NCBI RefSeq assembly: GCF_024055605.1
Contig: NZ_JAMXLX010000010.1
Coordinates: forward strand, 105,974-169,973
Direction of reading: 5' to 3'
DNA length: 64,000 nucleotides
From: Ciceribacter sichuanensis
GTDB lineage: Bacteria; Pseudomonadota; Alphaproteobacteria; Rhizobiales; Rhizobiaceae
Part shown: in pieces, positions 51,517-60,569 of the stretch
How positions within the stretch are numbered: the first letter of the stretch is position 1
Layout: every line of letters begins with the position of its first letter
The notes under the pieces: model-generated
The model's database searches: none
Told to the model about the DNA's origin: nothing
Seen by the model: only the letters and a program-made list of their open reading frames with translations
Translations under genes and position numbers: made by a program

Positions 51517-52607
51517 CAGGCAGCCCCTCCCTCGAAGACCATCACGTCCGCCGGATCGACATAGAATGTCGCCGTCTTGCCAGGGGAGAGGTCCATCGGG
51601 ACCTCCATGCGTGGCAGTTCCGCAAAGAGCGGTTTGTCGCTCCCGTAAATGCCTAGTTCAACGCGTAGCCGGTCGCCATGGAACAGGCTTTCCAGCACGG
51701 TGCAGTCGAGGACATTGAGGCCTTCACCGGGCCTGGTCTGAAGCCGCTCGGGACGGATGCCGATGGTCGCCTTCCCGGCGCTGGAGGAACCGTCACGGCT
51801 CGCGCGAAGCATCGTGCCATTGGCGAGACGGAAGGTGATCGCACCGTTCTCCCGACCGGCGATCTCGGCATCGATGAGGTTCGTCGCCCCGATGAAATCG
51901 GCGACGTAGGGATTTGCGGGCTTGTCATAGAGTTCGGTGGGAGAGCCGATCTGGGCGATGCGCCCCTGGTTCATCACCACAATCCGGTCGGAGAGCGCCA
52001 GCGCTTCGGTCTGGTCGTGGGTGACCATCACGAAGGTGATGCCGAGTTCCCGATGCAGGCGTTTCAGTTCCACCTGCATGCCCTCGCGCAGCTTGACGTC
52101 GAGGGCTGATAGCGGTTCGTCCAGCAGGAGAACCCGCGGTCGCCGGACAATCGCACGGGCCATGGCGACGCGCTGGCGCTGGCCGCCGGAAAGCTCGCCC
52201 GGGCGACGGCGCGCCATGCCCTCGAGACCGACCATGGCAAGTGCGTCAGCCACGCGCTTGTCGCGTTCGGATTTCGGCAAGTTGTTCGATTTCACGCTGA
52301 GCCCGTAGCCGATGTTCTCGGTGACGGTCATATGGGGAAAGAGCGCGTAGTCCTGAAAAACCGTGTTGACCGGCCGGCGATAAGGCGGGCTGGCGGTGAC
52401 ATCGGCGCCATCGATGGAAACACGGCCGGTGCTTGCCTGCTCGAAGCCTCCGATCAGCCTCAGTGTCGTCGTCTTGCCGCAGCCGGAGGGACCGAGCAAC
52501 GTGACGAATTCTCCTTCGGCGATATCGAGGTCGATGGCGTGCAGCGCCGTGAAAATTCCATAGGTCTTCGTGACGCCGGAGAGCGCCACTATGGGATTGG
52601 AAGTCAT
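51516..52607 (-). CDS. ABC ATPase, PotA type, transporter C
   Basis: A 363-residue ATPase with Walker A GPSGCGKT (39-46), signature LSGGQRQR and Walker B LLLDEPLSALDVKLR. A TOBE domain covers about 280-360. It follows the binding-protein gene after 79 bp that contain a strong stem-loop. Confidence 0.93.
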   Translation of the reverse strand: MTSNPIVALSGVTKTYGIFTALHAIDLDIAEGEFVTLLGPSGCGKTTTLRLIGGFEQASTGRVSIDGADVTASPPYRRPVNTVFQDYALFPHMTVTENIGYGLSVKSNNLPKSERDKRVADALAMVGLEGMARRRPGELSGGQRQRVAMARAIVRRPRVLLLDEPLSALDVKLREGMQVELKRLHRELGITFVMVTHDQTEALALSDRIVVMNQGRIAQIGSPTELYDKPANPYVADFIGATNLIDAEIAGRENGAITFRLANGTMLRASRDGSSSAGKATIGIRPERLQTRPGEGLNVLDCTVLESLFHGDRLRVELGIYGSDKPLFAELPRMEVPMDLSPGKTATFYVDPADVMVFEGGAA

Positions 52608-52640
52608 GCGTTCCCCGCGTGTGTTGGCTTTTTGTCTTGT

Positions 52641-52674
52641 GGGAGATGCCCCGCCAGAAGGCCGGGGGCATCTC
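52641..52674 (-). terminator. Intercistronic stem-loop after binding protein C
   Basis: A perfect 11-bp stem GGAGATGCCCC / GGGGCATCTCC with a 12-nt loop, between the binding-protein stop and the ATPase start. There is no T-run on the minus strand, so partial termination or mRNA protection is more likely than full stop. Confidence 0.65.
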
Positions 52675-52686
52675 CGCTGGCAAGGA

Positions 52687-53745
52687 TCAGGGGGCGGCCT
52701 TCACCGCGTTCCAGACTTCCAGATACTTGTCGAGGTGCTTCGGCTGCTGCCACATGACGAGGCTCTTCACGAACTCGACGTTGTCGACCTGCCGGTCCTT
52801 CTTCATCTGCTCGTCCATGCAACCGGCAACGGTCTTCGGATTAACCGGGAAGTAGCCAGTGGATTCGGCAATGCCGCACTGGCCGTCAGCCGATTCCATG
52901 AAGGACATGAACTTGTAGGCGCAGTCTTCGTTGGGAGTGTCCTTCACCAGCATCATCGAATCCATCCAGCCCTCGGCCTTTTCCTTCGGCGTGAATTCGA
53001 CGACCTCGAAGCCCTTCTTCAGGTTGTTGACGTCCTTGCTGGTCAGACCGGTCCAGGCGTTGGAAACGAAGACTTCCTGGTTTGCCATCAGCTCGGTCAG
53101 TTCACCGGCCGAGGCCCAGTATTTGCGCACCAGCGGCTTCTGTTCGATGAGCTTGGCCTTGACGGCTTCCAGCTCCTCGTCGGTCAGGTCGAAGACGTTG
53201 TTGTAGCCGAGATAGCGGGCGGTCCAGTAGATCGCCGACTTGTCGTCCCACATCGAGATCTTGCCCTTGTTGGCCGGATCGAAGAGGACTCCGATGGAAT
53301 CGGGTGTGCCGGCGAACTTGTCCGGGCGATAGATCAGCGAGACGGAGCCCCATACCAGCGGAACAGCCCAGGTCGCGTCGTCAGCCACGACATCACCGGA
53401 CTTGGAGAATTCCGGGTAGATGCCATCGTGGCTCTCAACCTTGGCAGTATCGATCGGCTGGACGAAGCCGGCGAGCCGCATCATCGGCACGGTGTCGAGC
53501 GAGGGGGTAATGATGTCGTAGACACCGCCGCCGGCTGCGAGCTTGGCGGCGAAATCGTCGTTCGAGCCGACATAGGAGGCCGTCACCTTGCAGCCCGAAG
53601 CGGCTTCGAACTTCGAAATGAATTTCTCCGCCGTATATCCCTCCCAGGTCAGGATGTTCAGTTCGGCGGCAGAGGCTGCAAGGGCCTGTGACACAAGGCT
53701 TGCGGTGGTGATTGACAGGATGGTGAATCTGCTGAGTTTTCTCAT
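52687..53745 (-). CDS. Solute-binding protein of transporter C, PotF/PotD type
   Basis: A 352-residue periplasmic protein with a Sec signal (LSITTASLVSQALAASA, cleavage near residue 25). LNILTWEGYTAEKFISKFEA opens the mature part, close to the PotF/PotD pattern. Cysteines at SGCKVTAS, EDCAYKF, GQCGIA and AGCMDEQ could form disulfides. AAGGGGAATAAG precedes the ATG at 53745; a longer frame to 54003 runs into the regulator gene and is rejected. A polyamine-like ligand is likely but not certain. Confidence 0.92.
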   Translation of the reverse strand: MRKLSRFTILSITTASLVSQALAASAAELNILTWEGYTAEKFISKFEAASGCKVTASYVGSNDDFAAKLAAGGGVYDIITPSLDTVPMMRLAGFVQPIDTAKVESHDGIYPEFSKSGDVVADDATWAVPLVWGSVSLIYRPDKFAGTPDSIGVLFDPANKGKISMWDDKSAIYWTARYLGYNNVFDLTDEELEAVKAKLIEQKPLVRKYWASAGELTELMANQEVFVSNAWTGLTSKDVNNLKKGFEVVEFTPKEKAEGWMDSMMLVKDTPNEDCAYKFMSFMESADGQCGIAESTGYFPVNPKTVAGCMDEQMKKDRQVDNVEFVKSLVMWQQPKHLDKYLEVWNAVKAAP

Positions 53746-53773
53746 TCTTATTCCCCTTTTGTGGTTTTGACGC

Positions 53774-55189
53774 TCATCGTTTCCGTTTCGTCTTCCTGAC
53801 GAGGGTGGCGATATCGATCCCGAGCGCCTTTGCGGCGCTTCTCTTGCTTCCATTTTCTGCGATGGATTTTTCCAGAACCCAGGTTTCGAAGTCCTGGACC
53901 AGATCCTTGAAGCGGGTTGCGGAAGCCTCTGCGGGTTCCTGCATGGGGGCGGCTTTATGGCGGGATGCCGGCGCCCGCAAATCCGGCGCGGGCATCGGTG
54001 CAACGAAGTGTTCCGCCCGCGCCACGTCGTCGGCGACCGCTGCTACCCGCTCCAGGATATTGGCCAACTCCCGGACATTGCCGGGATAGGAATGGGCGCG
54101 CAGCTTGGCGAGAAATTCGGCGGACAGCCGGAGCTGGGGCTTTCGACCGAGATTGAGGGTGCGAAGGTGATGTTCGATCAGGGCGTCGATCATGCCCGGC
54201 TGTTCTCTCAAGGGGGGCAGGTCGAACGGCATGACGGCGATCCGATAGTAGAGATCGCTGCGGAAGGCGCCGGCGGAAACCAGATCGAACAGGTTTTCGT
54301 TCGTGGCGGCGATGATCCTGATGCGGGCTTGCCGACGCTGCGCCGATCCCAGTCGGCTGAAGGTCTGGGTTTCGAGGAAGGCGACCAGCCGGGATTGCGC
54401 TGCGAGCGAAAGATCGGTCACCTGATCGAGGAAGAGGATGCCGCCATCGGCCGCCTCGACATAGCCGAGCTTGCCGCGGGTCGAGGTATCCATGGCCGAT
54501 CCCGGTTCTATCCCGAACATCTCGGCGTCGAATTGGGTGTCAGACAAGAGCCCGCACCGGACATGCACGAAGGGAGCGGCGCCGGTCTCGCCGCCGTTTC
54601 CGATCAGCCGCGCGATTTCGCTCTTGCCGGTTCCGGTCTCGCCGGTCAGAAGAACATTCGCTCCGCGGTCGAGTGCGGTTTCCGCCTGCCGGATGATCGC
54701 GTCGATTTGCGGTGTCCTGACGAAGCTTGCTCTCGTAGTGCCCCCGGCTTCGGCTTCGAAGCGGAAGTTGTCCGAGCCTTCGTTGCGAGAGTGACGGCTG
54801 GCCTCGCGCATGGTCAGGAAGGCGCCATAGGCACCGCCATCGGCGGTTCGCAGGATGCTGAGGGTGGCGATGACGCTGCGCTGCGAGTTCAGCGTTCCCG
54901 AGACTTCGACACGTTTCAACTGCTGCAGGGCTGCCGAAAGCTTCTGTATCACCGGACCGGCGGTCTTGGCGTGTTTCGTCAGCTCGGAGCCTACCAGATC
55001 GCCACGGGCGAGATTGAGCAGGAGTTCGAGCTTGCTGTTAACCAGCTTGATGCGACCGTCCGCTTCGATGAGGGCTGCGCCATCCGGCAGTGCTTCGAGA
55101 AACGTTCCGAATTGCGGGTCGTCGATGAAGCCCGGACGAAGGCGGCGATGGGAAAGGCTGGAGACGTCGTTGGCGTAGAACTTCATCAC
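53774..55189 (-). CDS. PAS-AAA+-Fis regulator with degenerate sigma-54 interaction motif
   Basis: A 471-residue regulator: PAS-like N-terminus (about 25-130), AAA+ domain (about 158-390) and Fis HTH (about 427-471, ending KRSAAKALGIDIATLVRK). Walker A GETGTGKS (183-190) and the arginine-finger segment FRSDLYYR (309-316) are kept. The GAFTGA loop that contacts sigma-54 is replaced by GSAMDT (230-235), and Walker B is FLDQ, not FLDE. It therefore probably does not activate sigma-54 promoters, but may regulate sigma-70 promoters as TyrR does. It overlaps the PAS gene by 4 bp and is 28 bp upstream of the binding-protein gene. Confidence 0.88.
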   Translation of the reverse strand: MMKFYANDVSSLSHRRLRPGFIDDPQFGTFLEALPDGAALIEADGRIKLVNSKLELLLNLARGDLVGSELTKHAKTAGPVIQKLSAALQQLKRVEVSGTLNSQRSVIATLSILRTADGGAYGAFLTMREASRHSRNEGSDNFRFEAEAGGTTRASFVRTPQIDAIIRQAETALDRGANVLLTGETGTGKSEIARLIGNGGETGAAPFVHVRCGLLSDTQFDAEMFGIEPGSAMDTSTRGKLGYVEAADGGILFLDQVTDLSLAAQSRLVAFLETQTFSRLGSAQRRQARIRIIAATNENLFDLVSAGAFRSDLYYRIAVMPFDLPPLREQPGMIDALIEHHLRTLNLGRKPQLRLSAEFLAKLRAHSYPGNVRELANILERVAAVADDVARAEHFVAPMPAPDLRAPASRHKAAPMQEPAEASATRFKDLVQDFETWVLEKSIAENGSKRSAAKALGIDIATLVRKTKRKR

Positions 55190-56337
55190 ACGGCCTCCTC
55201 TGCGAGACGGCGCGTTCGTCGTTTCGTCTTGCGTCGGGCCGTGAGCACGTAGCGCCGGGTTTCGCCTTCCATCAGTGCTGCGCGAAAACGCCAGACATCG
55301 CGGCTGTCGTCGGCAGAGATCAAGCCGAGGTCCAGTTCGCTGTCGTCGTCGAGCGTCGCCTGCCGGAGCTTTTCGACGGCATTGCGTGTTTCGATGAACC
55401 GCTGGATCGGACGGCCGAGGATCTGATCGGCGCTACGCCCCCACGCGGCTTCCGTGGCGGGATTGGCGGCAAGTACGATGCCCTCTTCCGACATTACCAG
55501 AATGGGATCGGGCGTTGCGCTCAGGATATCGAGCATCGTATCGGCGCGGTCGGAAAGCTGCTGCTCCCGCTGAATATAAGGGCCGATATCGCGTGTCGTG
55601 CCCCAGAGGCGGATCAGTAATCCGTCCTTGATTGCCGCGCGAAAATCGTTTTCCACGATCATCTCGCTGCCGTCATGGCGGCGGTCCACGGCGGTGGCAT
55701 GGTCGAGCCGATAGTTGGATCTGACCAGGTCACGGATCATCTGGCGGTTGATGTCGGTGTCGGGGAAATAGCGTGACACCGGCTGGGTGTTGAAGTCGAG
55801 GCCTTCCGGCACCCGGTAGAGCCTTGCCATCGCCTCGTTACAGGCACGCCAGCGGCTCTGGTTGGAGAATATCCGTCCGACGATCTCCTCTTGCGCAAGA
55901 GAGATATCCACCGGCTCCAGAAAGTCGATGCACCAGCAGGCTTCGGTGGCGGCGCCGATCATCTGGGAGAGGATTTCGACGCGCTCGACCAGTTCCGGGC
56001 CGATGTCGAGGACGCTCGGGGAGAGAACCTGCTTGATTACCGCAAGACCCCCTTTGGCGTCGCGGACGGCGCTCGCTACCATCGGGATTTCGCTGTAGCG
56101 CGGTGAATTCACCCAGACGGGGAAGCTTGCCTCGGGTGTCTGTTCGCCCCGGGCGATCGCTCGCAGAAGCTGCGCGGAGGTGCTGCTGTAGACGCGTTCG
56201 AGTGTCAGGCTGCCGGTCGCTTCGATGCCGAGTTCGCGAGCCTCGAAGTCGTTGATCGCGGAGATATGCCCATCCCCATCGATCCAATCGATCATGAGGG
56301 TGTCGAACTCGGAAATGGACAGCGTCGATTTGGTCAT
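55186..56337 (-). CDS. PAS-domain sensor protein without kinase domain
   Basis: A 383-residue soluble protein. PAS-like regions lie at about 10-90, 130-250 (with RRHDGSEMIVENDFRAAIKDG) and 265-370 (ATPDPILVMSEEGIVLAANPATEAAWGRSADQILGRPI, a clear PAS core). No histidine kinase, GGDEF or HTH domain is seen, and a basic tail ends it. The ATG at 56337 is favoured over an upstream start at 56412. The stop overlaps the AAA+/Fis regulator as ATGA. The pair probably acts as a two-part sensor for transporter C's substrate, with the PAS protein tuning the regulator by contact (inference). Confidence 0.82.
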   Translation of the reverse strand: MTKSTLSISEFDTLMIDWIDGDGHISAINDFEARELGIEATGSLTLERVYSSTSAQLLRAIARGEQTPEASFPVWVNSPRYSEIPMVASAVRDAKGGLAVIKQVLSPSVLDIGPELVERVEILSQMIGAATEACWCIDFLEPVDISLAQEEIVGRIFSNQSRWRACNEAMARLYRVPEGLDFNTQPVSRYFPDTDINRQMIRDLVRSNYRLDHATAVDRRHDGSEMIVENDFRAAIKDGLLIRLWGTTRDIGPYIQREQQLSDRADTMLDILSATPDPILVMSEEGIVLAANPATEAAWGRSADQILGRPIQRFIETRNAVEKLRQATLDDDSELDLGLISADDSRDVWRFRAALMEGETRRYVLTARRKTKRRTRRLAEEAV

Positions 56338-56481
56338 TGTGTGGTCCTGCTGTTGAAGGATTGCCTCCTTCCGACAGCGGCTGGCTGCGATAACGCAGCA
56401 ATCCAGCCACAAGGGGAAATCGGCGCAATCCGGAAACCGGAGTGATGACTTAAAAAAGAGTTTCGGAGAGAAATAATAGGC

Positions 56482-56516
56482 AAATACGCATCGATTTGCT
56501 GCAGTATTGCGTATTT
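56482..56516. promoter_or_regulatory. Inverted-repeat operator candidate upstream of the PAS/AAA+ operon
   Basis: Perfect 9-bp arms AAATACGCA and TGCGTATTT, 17 bp apart, with a wider GGCAA...TTGCC flank further out. It lies 145 bp upstream of the PAS gene. Length and symmetry fit a Fis-HTH dimer site of the adjacent regulator. Confidence 0.55.
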
Positions 56517-56765
56517 CTGATTGCCATTAGAGGCGATATTTCGCCTTCCGCTTGATGGGTAGCGGAGCAGAGAGGAGGCCCACGGTCAGATGCGAGAGTT
56601 TTTCGCTTCTGGCGCAGGTTCCTGCTCAGTACTATTTGGCTTGATTGTCGGCTCTTAGGGAGCCTGGGAGTGAGGGGAGGGCCCACTTTCGAAAAGCGGC
56701 GCAACGACCCTATGAGCCGGACGTCTGTTCCCGGTCACTCATTTTTTGACGACGGTACTCAATGG

Positions 56766-56797
56766 CGGTCAGCCGGCGCGAGAAGGCCGGCTGACCG
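56766..56797 (-). terminator. Stem-loop after the cupin gene
   Basis: A perfect 12-bp stem CGGTCAGCCGGC / GCCGGCTGACCG with an 8-nt loop, 81 bp past the cupin stop on the minus strand. There is no T-run, so its strength is uncertain. Confidence 0.6.
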
Positions 56798-56878
56798 AGG
56801 CTGTTATGTTCACTCCATGCCGAGAAGTTTGCCCGGAAAAGATTCGGTCTCGGAGAGAAAATCGCCGGATTTCGACGA

Positions 56879-57238
56879 TTACACGCCTTCATCGATCATG
56901 GTGTAGATCTTGCGGGTTTGTTCATGAATGGTCCATTCGCCCCGCCAGCCGATAGGTAGCACGAACATTTCTCCAGCGCCGATCTTTTGCTCGGTGCCGT
57001 CGCTATTGTGCAGGGTCACACTGCCGGACAGCAGATGGCAGATTTCGGAGTTTTTGCTGCGATCTGCGGTGAAGCGGCCGGGTGTGCATTCCCATATACC
57101 GGTTTCCAGCTTGCCATTCGGGCTGGTCCAGAGCACGACAGCAGCCTCCTGCTGGTCTCCCTCGATCGAGGTGGGTTTCGGCTCAAAGGCCCCGATGTCG
57201 AGGCTGAGAAGGTCGCCGAAATTCTCGAAACTGATCAT
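56879..57238 (-). CDS. Cupin domain protein, DUF861/EutQ-like
   Basis: A 119-residue small cupin. Family features are TGIWECTPGRFTADRSKNSEICHLLSG (about 47-73) and GAGEMFVLPIGWRGEWTIHE near the C-terminus. Such cupins accompany amine and amino-acid catabolic operons; the reaction is unknown. AAGGATAA precedes the ATG at 57238. It is the last gene of transporter D's operon, 20 bp after the FAD oxidase. Confidence 0.88.
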   Translation of the reverse strand: MISFENFGDLLSLDIGAFEPKPTSIEGDQQEAAVVLWTSPNGKLETGIWECTPGRFTADRSKNSEICHLLSGSVTLHNSDGTEQKIGAGEMFVLPIGWRGEWTIHEQTRKIYTMIDEGV

Positions 57239-57258
57239 GAAATTATCCTTTGCAAGGC

Positions 57259-58644
57259 TCAGTGGCCGGTAATGCTGTCGGCAATGGCCGCGAGCTTGGA
57301 GGTGTGTGGCAGGCCGGCAAACTCGCGTTTGTCGGCCATGCTGTAGAGTTGGTACATGGAATGTACGCCAAGCCAGCGGAACGGTTCCGGCTCCCATTCG
57401 CGTACGGTACGGTTGACCCAAGGAAGACCGGTCAGCTCCGTATCGCGGTTCAGGATCAGGTCGGAAAGTGTGCGACCGGCAAGGTTGGAGCTGGAGACGC
57501 CGAGACCGACATAGCCGCCCGCCCAGCCGATGCCGGTGGAGCGATCGAACCCGGCCGTCGTGCACCAGTCGCGCGGTACGCCGAGCACGCCGCACCAGGC
57601 ATGATCGATCTTCAGCGATTTGGTCTGGGGCAGGAGGCGGGTCAGGATGCCGTAAAGCTGGTCGATGGTCGCCTGCTGCGTCTGGCCGTTGACGTCCGTC
57701 TTCGATCCGTAACGGTAAGGCACACCGCGTCCACCCATGGTGATGCGGCCTTCCCGGGTGCGCTGGGCGTAGCAATAGGCATGCGCCGCGTCGCCGAGCA
57801 GTTCATGACCTTCCCAGCCGATTTCGCGCCAGAGATCTTCCGGCACGGGTTCCGTGACGATCTGTGCGCTGTTCAGCGCCAGCCAGGTACGCTCGAAACC
57901 GGGCAGGCCTGCGGAAAAGCCTTCGGTCGCGCGAATGATGACGGGAGCACGTACTGTACCGCGATCCGTCTCGACGCGGCCCTTCTCGAAGCGGGTGACG
58001 GTCGTGCCCTCGTAGATCGACGCCCCCAGTTCCTCCACGACCTGGGCAAGGCCGCGCACCAGCTTGGCCGGCTGTACCCGCGCCATTCCGCGGTAGGAAA
58101 CAGCACCTTGAACATTGGCGAGGCGAATACGAGCAGCAGCCTGTTCCCCGGACAGGAACTGTATGCGTTCCGGCGACACCTGCCAGTCGAGGGCATATTG
58201 GTACTCTTCGCGTATCCGCTCCATCTGGGCCGTATTGGTGGCGGCGATGAGATTGTCGACGCGGATGAGATCGGCGTCTATGCCCTCCGCCTTGGTGACG
58301 CGCTCGACTTCATCAACCGTACCGGCCATGGCGTTCTGCATATCGACCACGGCGCCGCGACCGGAGGTCTTTTCGTATTTTTCCCGCGACCAACTGAAGC
58401 CGCCGGAAAGCCAGCCGCCATTGCGCCCGGAGGCGCCGAAGCCTGCGAATTCCCGTTCGATGATGACGACGTCGAGCGAAGGGTTGGCCTTCTTCAGATA
58501 ATAGGCGGTCCAAAGGCCCGTATAGCCCGCGCCGATGATGCAGACGTCGGCCTCCCGATCTCCGGGCAGGGGAGGGCGCTTCTCCGGAATACCGCCGATA
58601 TCGGCATACCAGAACGAGATGTTACCGTTGGTCTTGATATCCAT
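57259..58644 (-). CDS. FAD-dependent amine oxidoreductase, PuuB/DAO type
   Basis: A 461-residue flavoprotein of the D-amino-acid-oxidase superfamily. The FAD motif is GAGYTG (38-43), followed by FAGFGASGRNGGWLSGGFSW, and the C-terminus ends in the usual WAGGYVGLGVSSSNLAGRTL region. Close family members oxidise gamma-glutamylputrescine or related N-substituted amines to aldehydes. Its position with a Pot-type importer and a PuuR-like regulator supports an amine substrate. No PuuA ligase is present. Confidence 0.9.
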   Translation of the reverse strand: MDIKTNGNISFWYADIGGIPEKRPPLPGDREADVCIIGAGYTGLWTAYYLKKANPSLDVVIIEREFAGFGASGRNGGWLSGGFSWSREKYEKTSGRGAVVDMQNAMAGTVDEVERVTKAEGIDADLIRVDNLIAATNTAQMERIREEYQYALDWQVSPERIQFLSGEQAAARIRLANVQGAVSYRGMARVQPAKLVRGLAQVVEELGASIYEGTTVTRFEKGRVETDRGTVRAPVIIRATEGFSAGLPGFERTWLALNSAQIVTEPVPEDLWREIGWEGHELLGDAAHAYCYAQRTREGRITMGGRGVPYRYGSKTDVNGQTQQATIDQLYGILTRLLPQTKSLKIDHAWCGVLGVPRDWCTTAGFDRSTGIGWAGGYVGLGVSSSNLAGRTLSDLILNRDTELTGLPWVNRTVREWEPEPFRWLGVHSMYQLYSMADKREFAGLPHTSKLAAIADSITGH

Positions 58645-58661
58645 GGGGGATGCTTTCTGGT

Positions 58662-59777
58662 TCAGGTCAGCGTCACGTCGGCGCTGGCATCATCGGGCAG
58701 GAGAATGAGATCGGTGGGGAGGAAGGCGATGTCGACGGCATCGCCGATGGAAAAATCGGACGCGCCGAGGGGGCAGCGAACGACAGCGATCGTCCCGTCT
58801 GCGAGCCGCACTTCGTACTTCGAGCCGGAACCCAGGTAAATAGCTTCGACGACATTGCCGGAAAGGCGGTTTTCGGTGCTGCTGGTTTCCATGCCGGGCC
58901 GTTTCAGCGCCACGCGTTCGGGACGAACAAGCATGACCGGGCGGGCATCACCGGCAATCCGGCCATGGGCGACGATCCTTTGATCGCCGATGGTCATTAC
59001 CGTCTTGCCGTCCGAAATCTCGGTCTTTCCACGTAGAACGGTGGATTCACCGATGAACCGACCTACGAAGAGCGTCGCCGGGCTGTCATAGAGTTCGCGG
59101 CCCGTGCCGATCTGCTCGATGCGTCCGCCATTGAACACGGCGATGCGGTCGGAGAGCACCAGTGCCTCCTCCTGGTCGTGGGTGACGTAGACGAATGTGG
59201 TGCCGAGTTCACGGTGAATGCGCTTGATCTCGAGTTGCAACCATTCGCGCAGCTTCTTGTCGAGCGCGCCAAGCGGTTCGTCCATCAGCAGCAAAGGCGG
59301 ATCGAAAACCAGCGCGCGCGCAAGCGCCACACGCTGCTGCTGGCCGCCGGAAAGCTCGTTGGGATAGCGATGAGCGAAATCCGCCATCTTCACCATGTCG
59401 AGAGCCCGTTTTACGCGGGCGTCGCGATCCTTACCCTTGATCCCGCGAAGCGTCAGCGGATAGGCCACGTTCTTGCCGACCGTCATGTGTGGGAAGAGCG
59501 CATAGTGCTGGAAAACGACGCCGATATTCCGCTTGTGCGAGGGCAGGCCAGTAACACTCTTGCCGCCGATTTCGAGAGCGCCTGAACTGATGTCGGTAAA
59601 CCCTGCGATGAGGTTCAGCGTTGTCGTCTTGCCGGAGCCGGAGGGGCCAAGCAGCGTCATGAACTCGCCGGGACGGATATGGAGGTCGATGTCGTTCAAG
59701 GCGGTAAACGCGCCATAGCGTTTTGTCGCCTTGCGGATTTCGATCGCGGCGCCGGCCGATCGTTGGGGTGCTGTCAT
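58662..59777 (-). CDS. ABC ATPase, PotA type, transporter D
   Basis: A 371-residue ATPase with Walker A GPSGSGKT (44-51), signature LSGGQQQR, Walker B LLMDEPLGALDKKLR and a TOBE domain at about 285-365. It lies between the permeases and the FAD oxidase, unlike transporters B and C where the ATPase precedes the permeases. Confidence 0.93.
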   Translation of the reverse strand: MTAPQRSAGAAIEIRKATKRYGAFTALNDIDLHIRPGEFMTLLGPSGSGKTTTLNLIAGFTDISSGALEIGGKSVTGLPSHKRNIGVVFQHYALFPHMTVGKNVAYPLTLRGIKGKDRDARVKRALDMVKMADFAHRYPNELSGGQQQRVALARALVFDPPLLLMDEPLGALDKKLREWLQLEIKRIHRELGTTFVYVTHDQEEALVLSDRIAVFNGGRIEQIGTGRELYDSPATLFVGRFIGESTVLRGKTEISDGKTVMTIGDQRIVAHGRIAGDARPVMLVRPERVALKRPGMETSSTENRLSGNVVEAIYLGSGSKYEVRLADGTIAVVRCPLGASDFSIGDAVDIAFLPTDLILLPDDASADVTLT

Positions 59778-59779
59778 GG

Positions 59780-60565
59780 TCAGGTCCTTCCGCGGTGCAT
59801 GCCGAACAGCAGGCCGGCGATGATGATGAGCGACGTTGCGAAAAACAGCAGCGTGCCAACGGCCGCAACGGTCGGGTCGGCGTCGCGGGTGATGGAGGTG
59901 TAGATCTGCACCGGCAGGGTTTTGAGATACGGGCTGGTGATGAAGAGAGCCACGATGATCTCGTCGAACGAGGTGATGAAGGCGAAGAGCGCACCCGAGA
60001 GGATGCCCGGCAGGATCAGCGGCAGCGTTACGGTGCGGAACACCGTCAGCCGTCCGGCTCCGAGGCTGGCGGCCGCTGTTTCCAGTCGTCGATCGAAGAC
60101 TTCGAGGCTGGCCTGTACTGCGATCAGCACGAAGGGGATGGCGAGCATCGTATGGGCCAGAACGAAACCGGTGACAGTGCCAACGAGATGGGCGTCGAGA
60201 TAGACCGCATAGATGCCGATCGCCAGAACGACACCGGGCACGACCATCGGCGTGATCAGGAGTGCGCGTAGCAATCCGCCGACGCGGGCGGCGGCTCTCG
60301 TGATGCCGAAGGCGGCAAGTGTGCCGATCACGGTTGCCACCACTGCGACGATGAGCGCGATAACAAGAGAATTGGAGAAGCTCGTCGTCCAGTCCGGGTT
60401 GCGGAAGAAGTTTTCATACCATTGCCAGGAGAAGCCGACCGGAGGGAAGGCGAGCGACTTGTTGCCGTTGAAGGACATCGGGATCACGACCAGCGTCGGC
60501 GCAAGCAGCAGGACAGCGACCAGAAGGCAGAAAAGGCCAAGGAGAATGCGGGAGAGGGGCGGCAT
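59780..60565 (-). CDS. ABC permease, PotC type, transporter D
   Basis: A 261-residue permease. The N-terminal helix is LLGLFCLLVAVLLLAPTLVVIP, and the loop TAAASLGAGRLTVFRTVTLPLILPG covers about 165-189. Its stop is 2 bp before the ATPase start, so the two are coupled. Confidence 0.92.
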   Translation of the reverse strand: MPPLSRILLGLFCLLVAVLLLAPTLVVIPMSFNGNKSLAFPPVGFSWQWYENFFRNPDWTTSFSNSLVIALIVAVVATVIGTLAAFGITRAAARVGGLLRALLITPMVVPGVVLAIGIYAVYLDAHLVGTVTGFVLAHTMLAIPFVLIAVQASLEVFDRRLETAAASLGAGRLTVFRTVTLPLILPGILSGALFAFITSFDEIIVALFITSPYLKTLPVQIYTSITRDADPTVAAVGTLLFFATSLIIIAGLLFGMHRGRT

Positions 60566-60569
60566 CTCG

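Larger units (their letters stand above)
56338..56878. other. Intergenic region, promoter of the transporter C operon
   Basis: About 540 bp with no supported gene. It contains the inverted repeat at 56482-56516, close to the start of the minus-strand regulatory operon, and at its right side a hairpin that probably ends the cupin/FAD oxidase operon. A minus-strand frame of 84 codons (56450-56704) has no good start or composition and is not called. Confidence 0.5.

Noticed and set aside
53957..55252. Plus-strand open frame of 431 codons
   Set aside because: Antisense to the AAA+/Fis regulator with conserved Walker A and HTH; not protein-like.
56450..56704. Minus-strand frame of 84 codons in the intergenic gap
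   Set aside because: No ribosome site, covers the inverted repeat at 56482-56516, and the composition is not protein-like.
57250..58839. Plus-strand open frame of 529 codons
   Set aside because: Antisense to the FAD oxidase, whose FAD motif and C-terminus are intact; no recognisable protein family in the plus frame.
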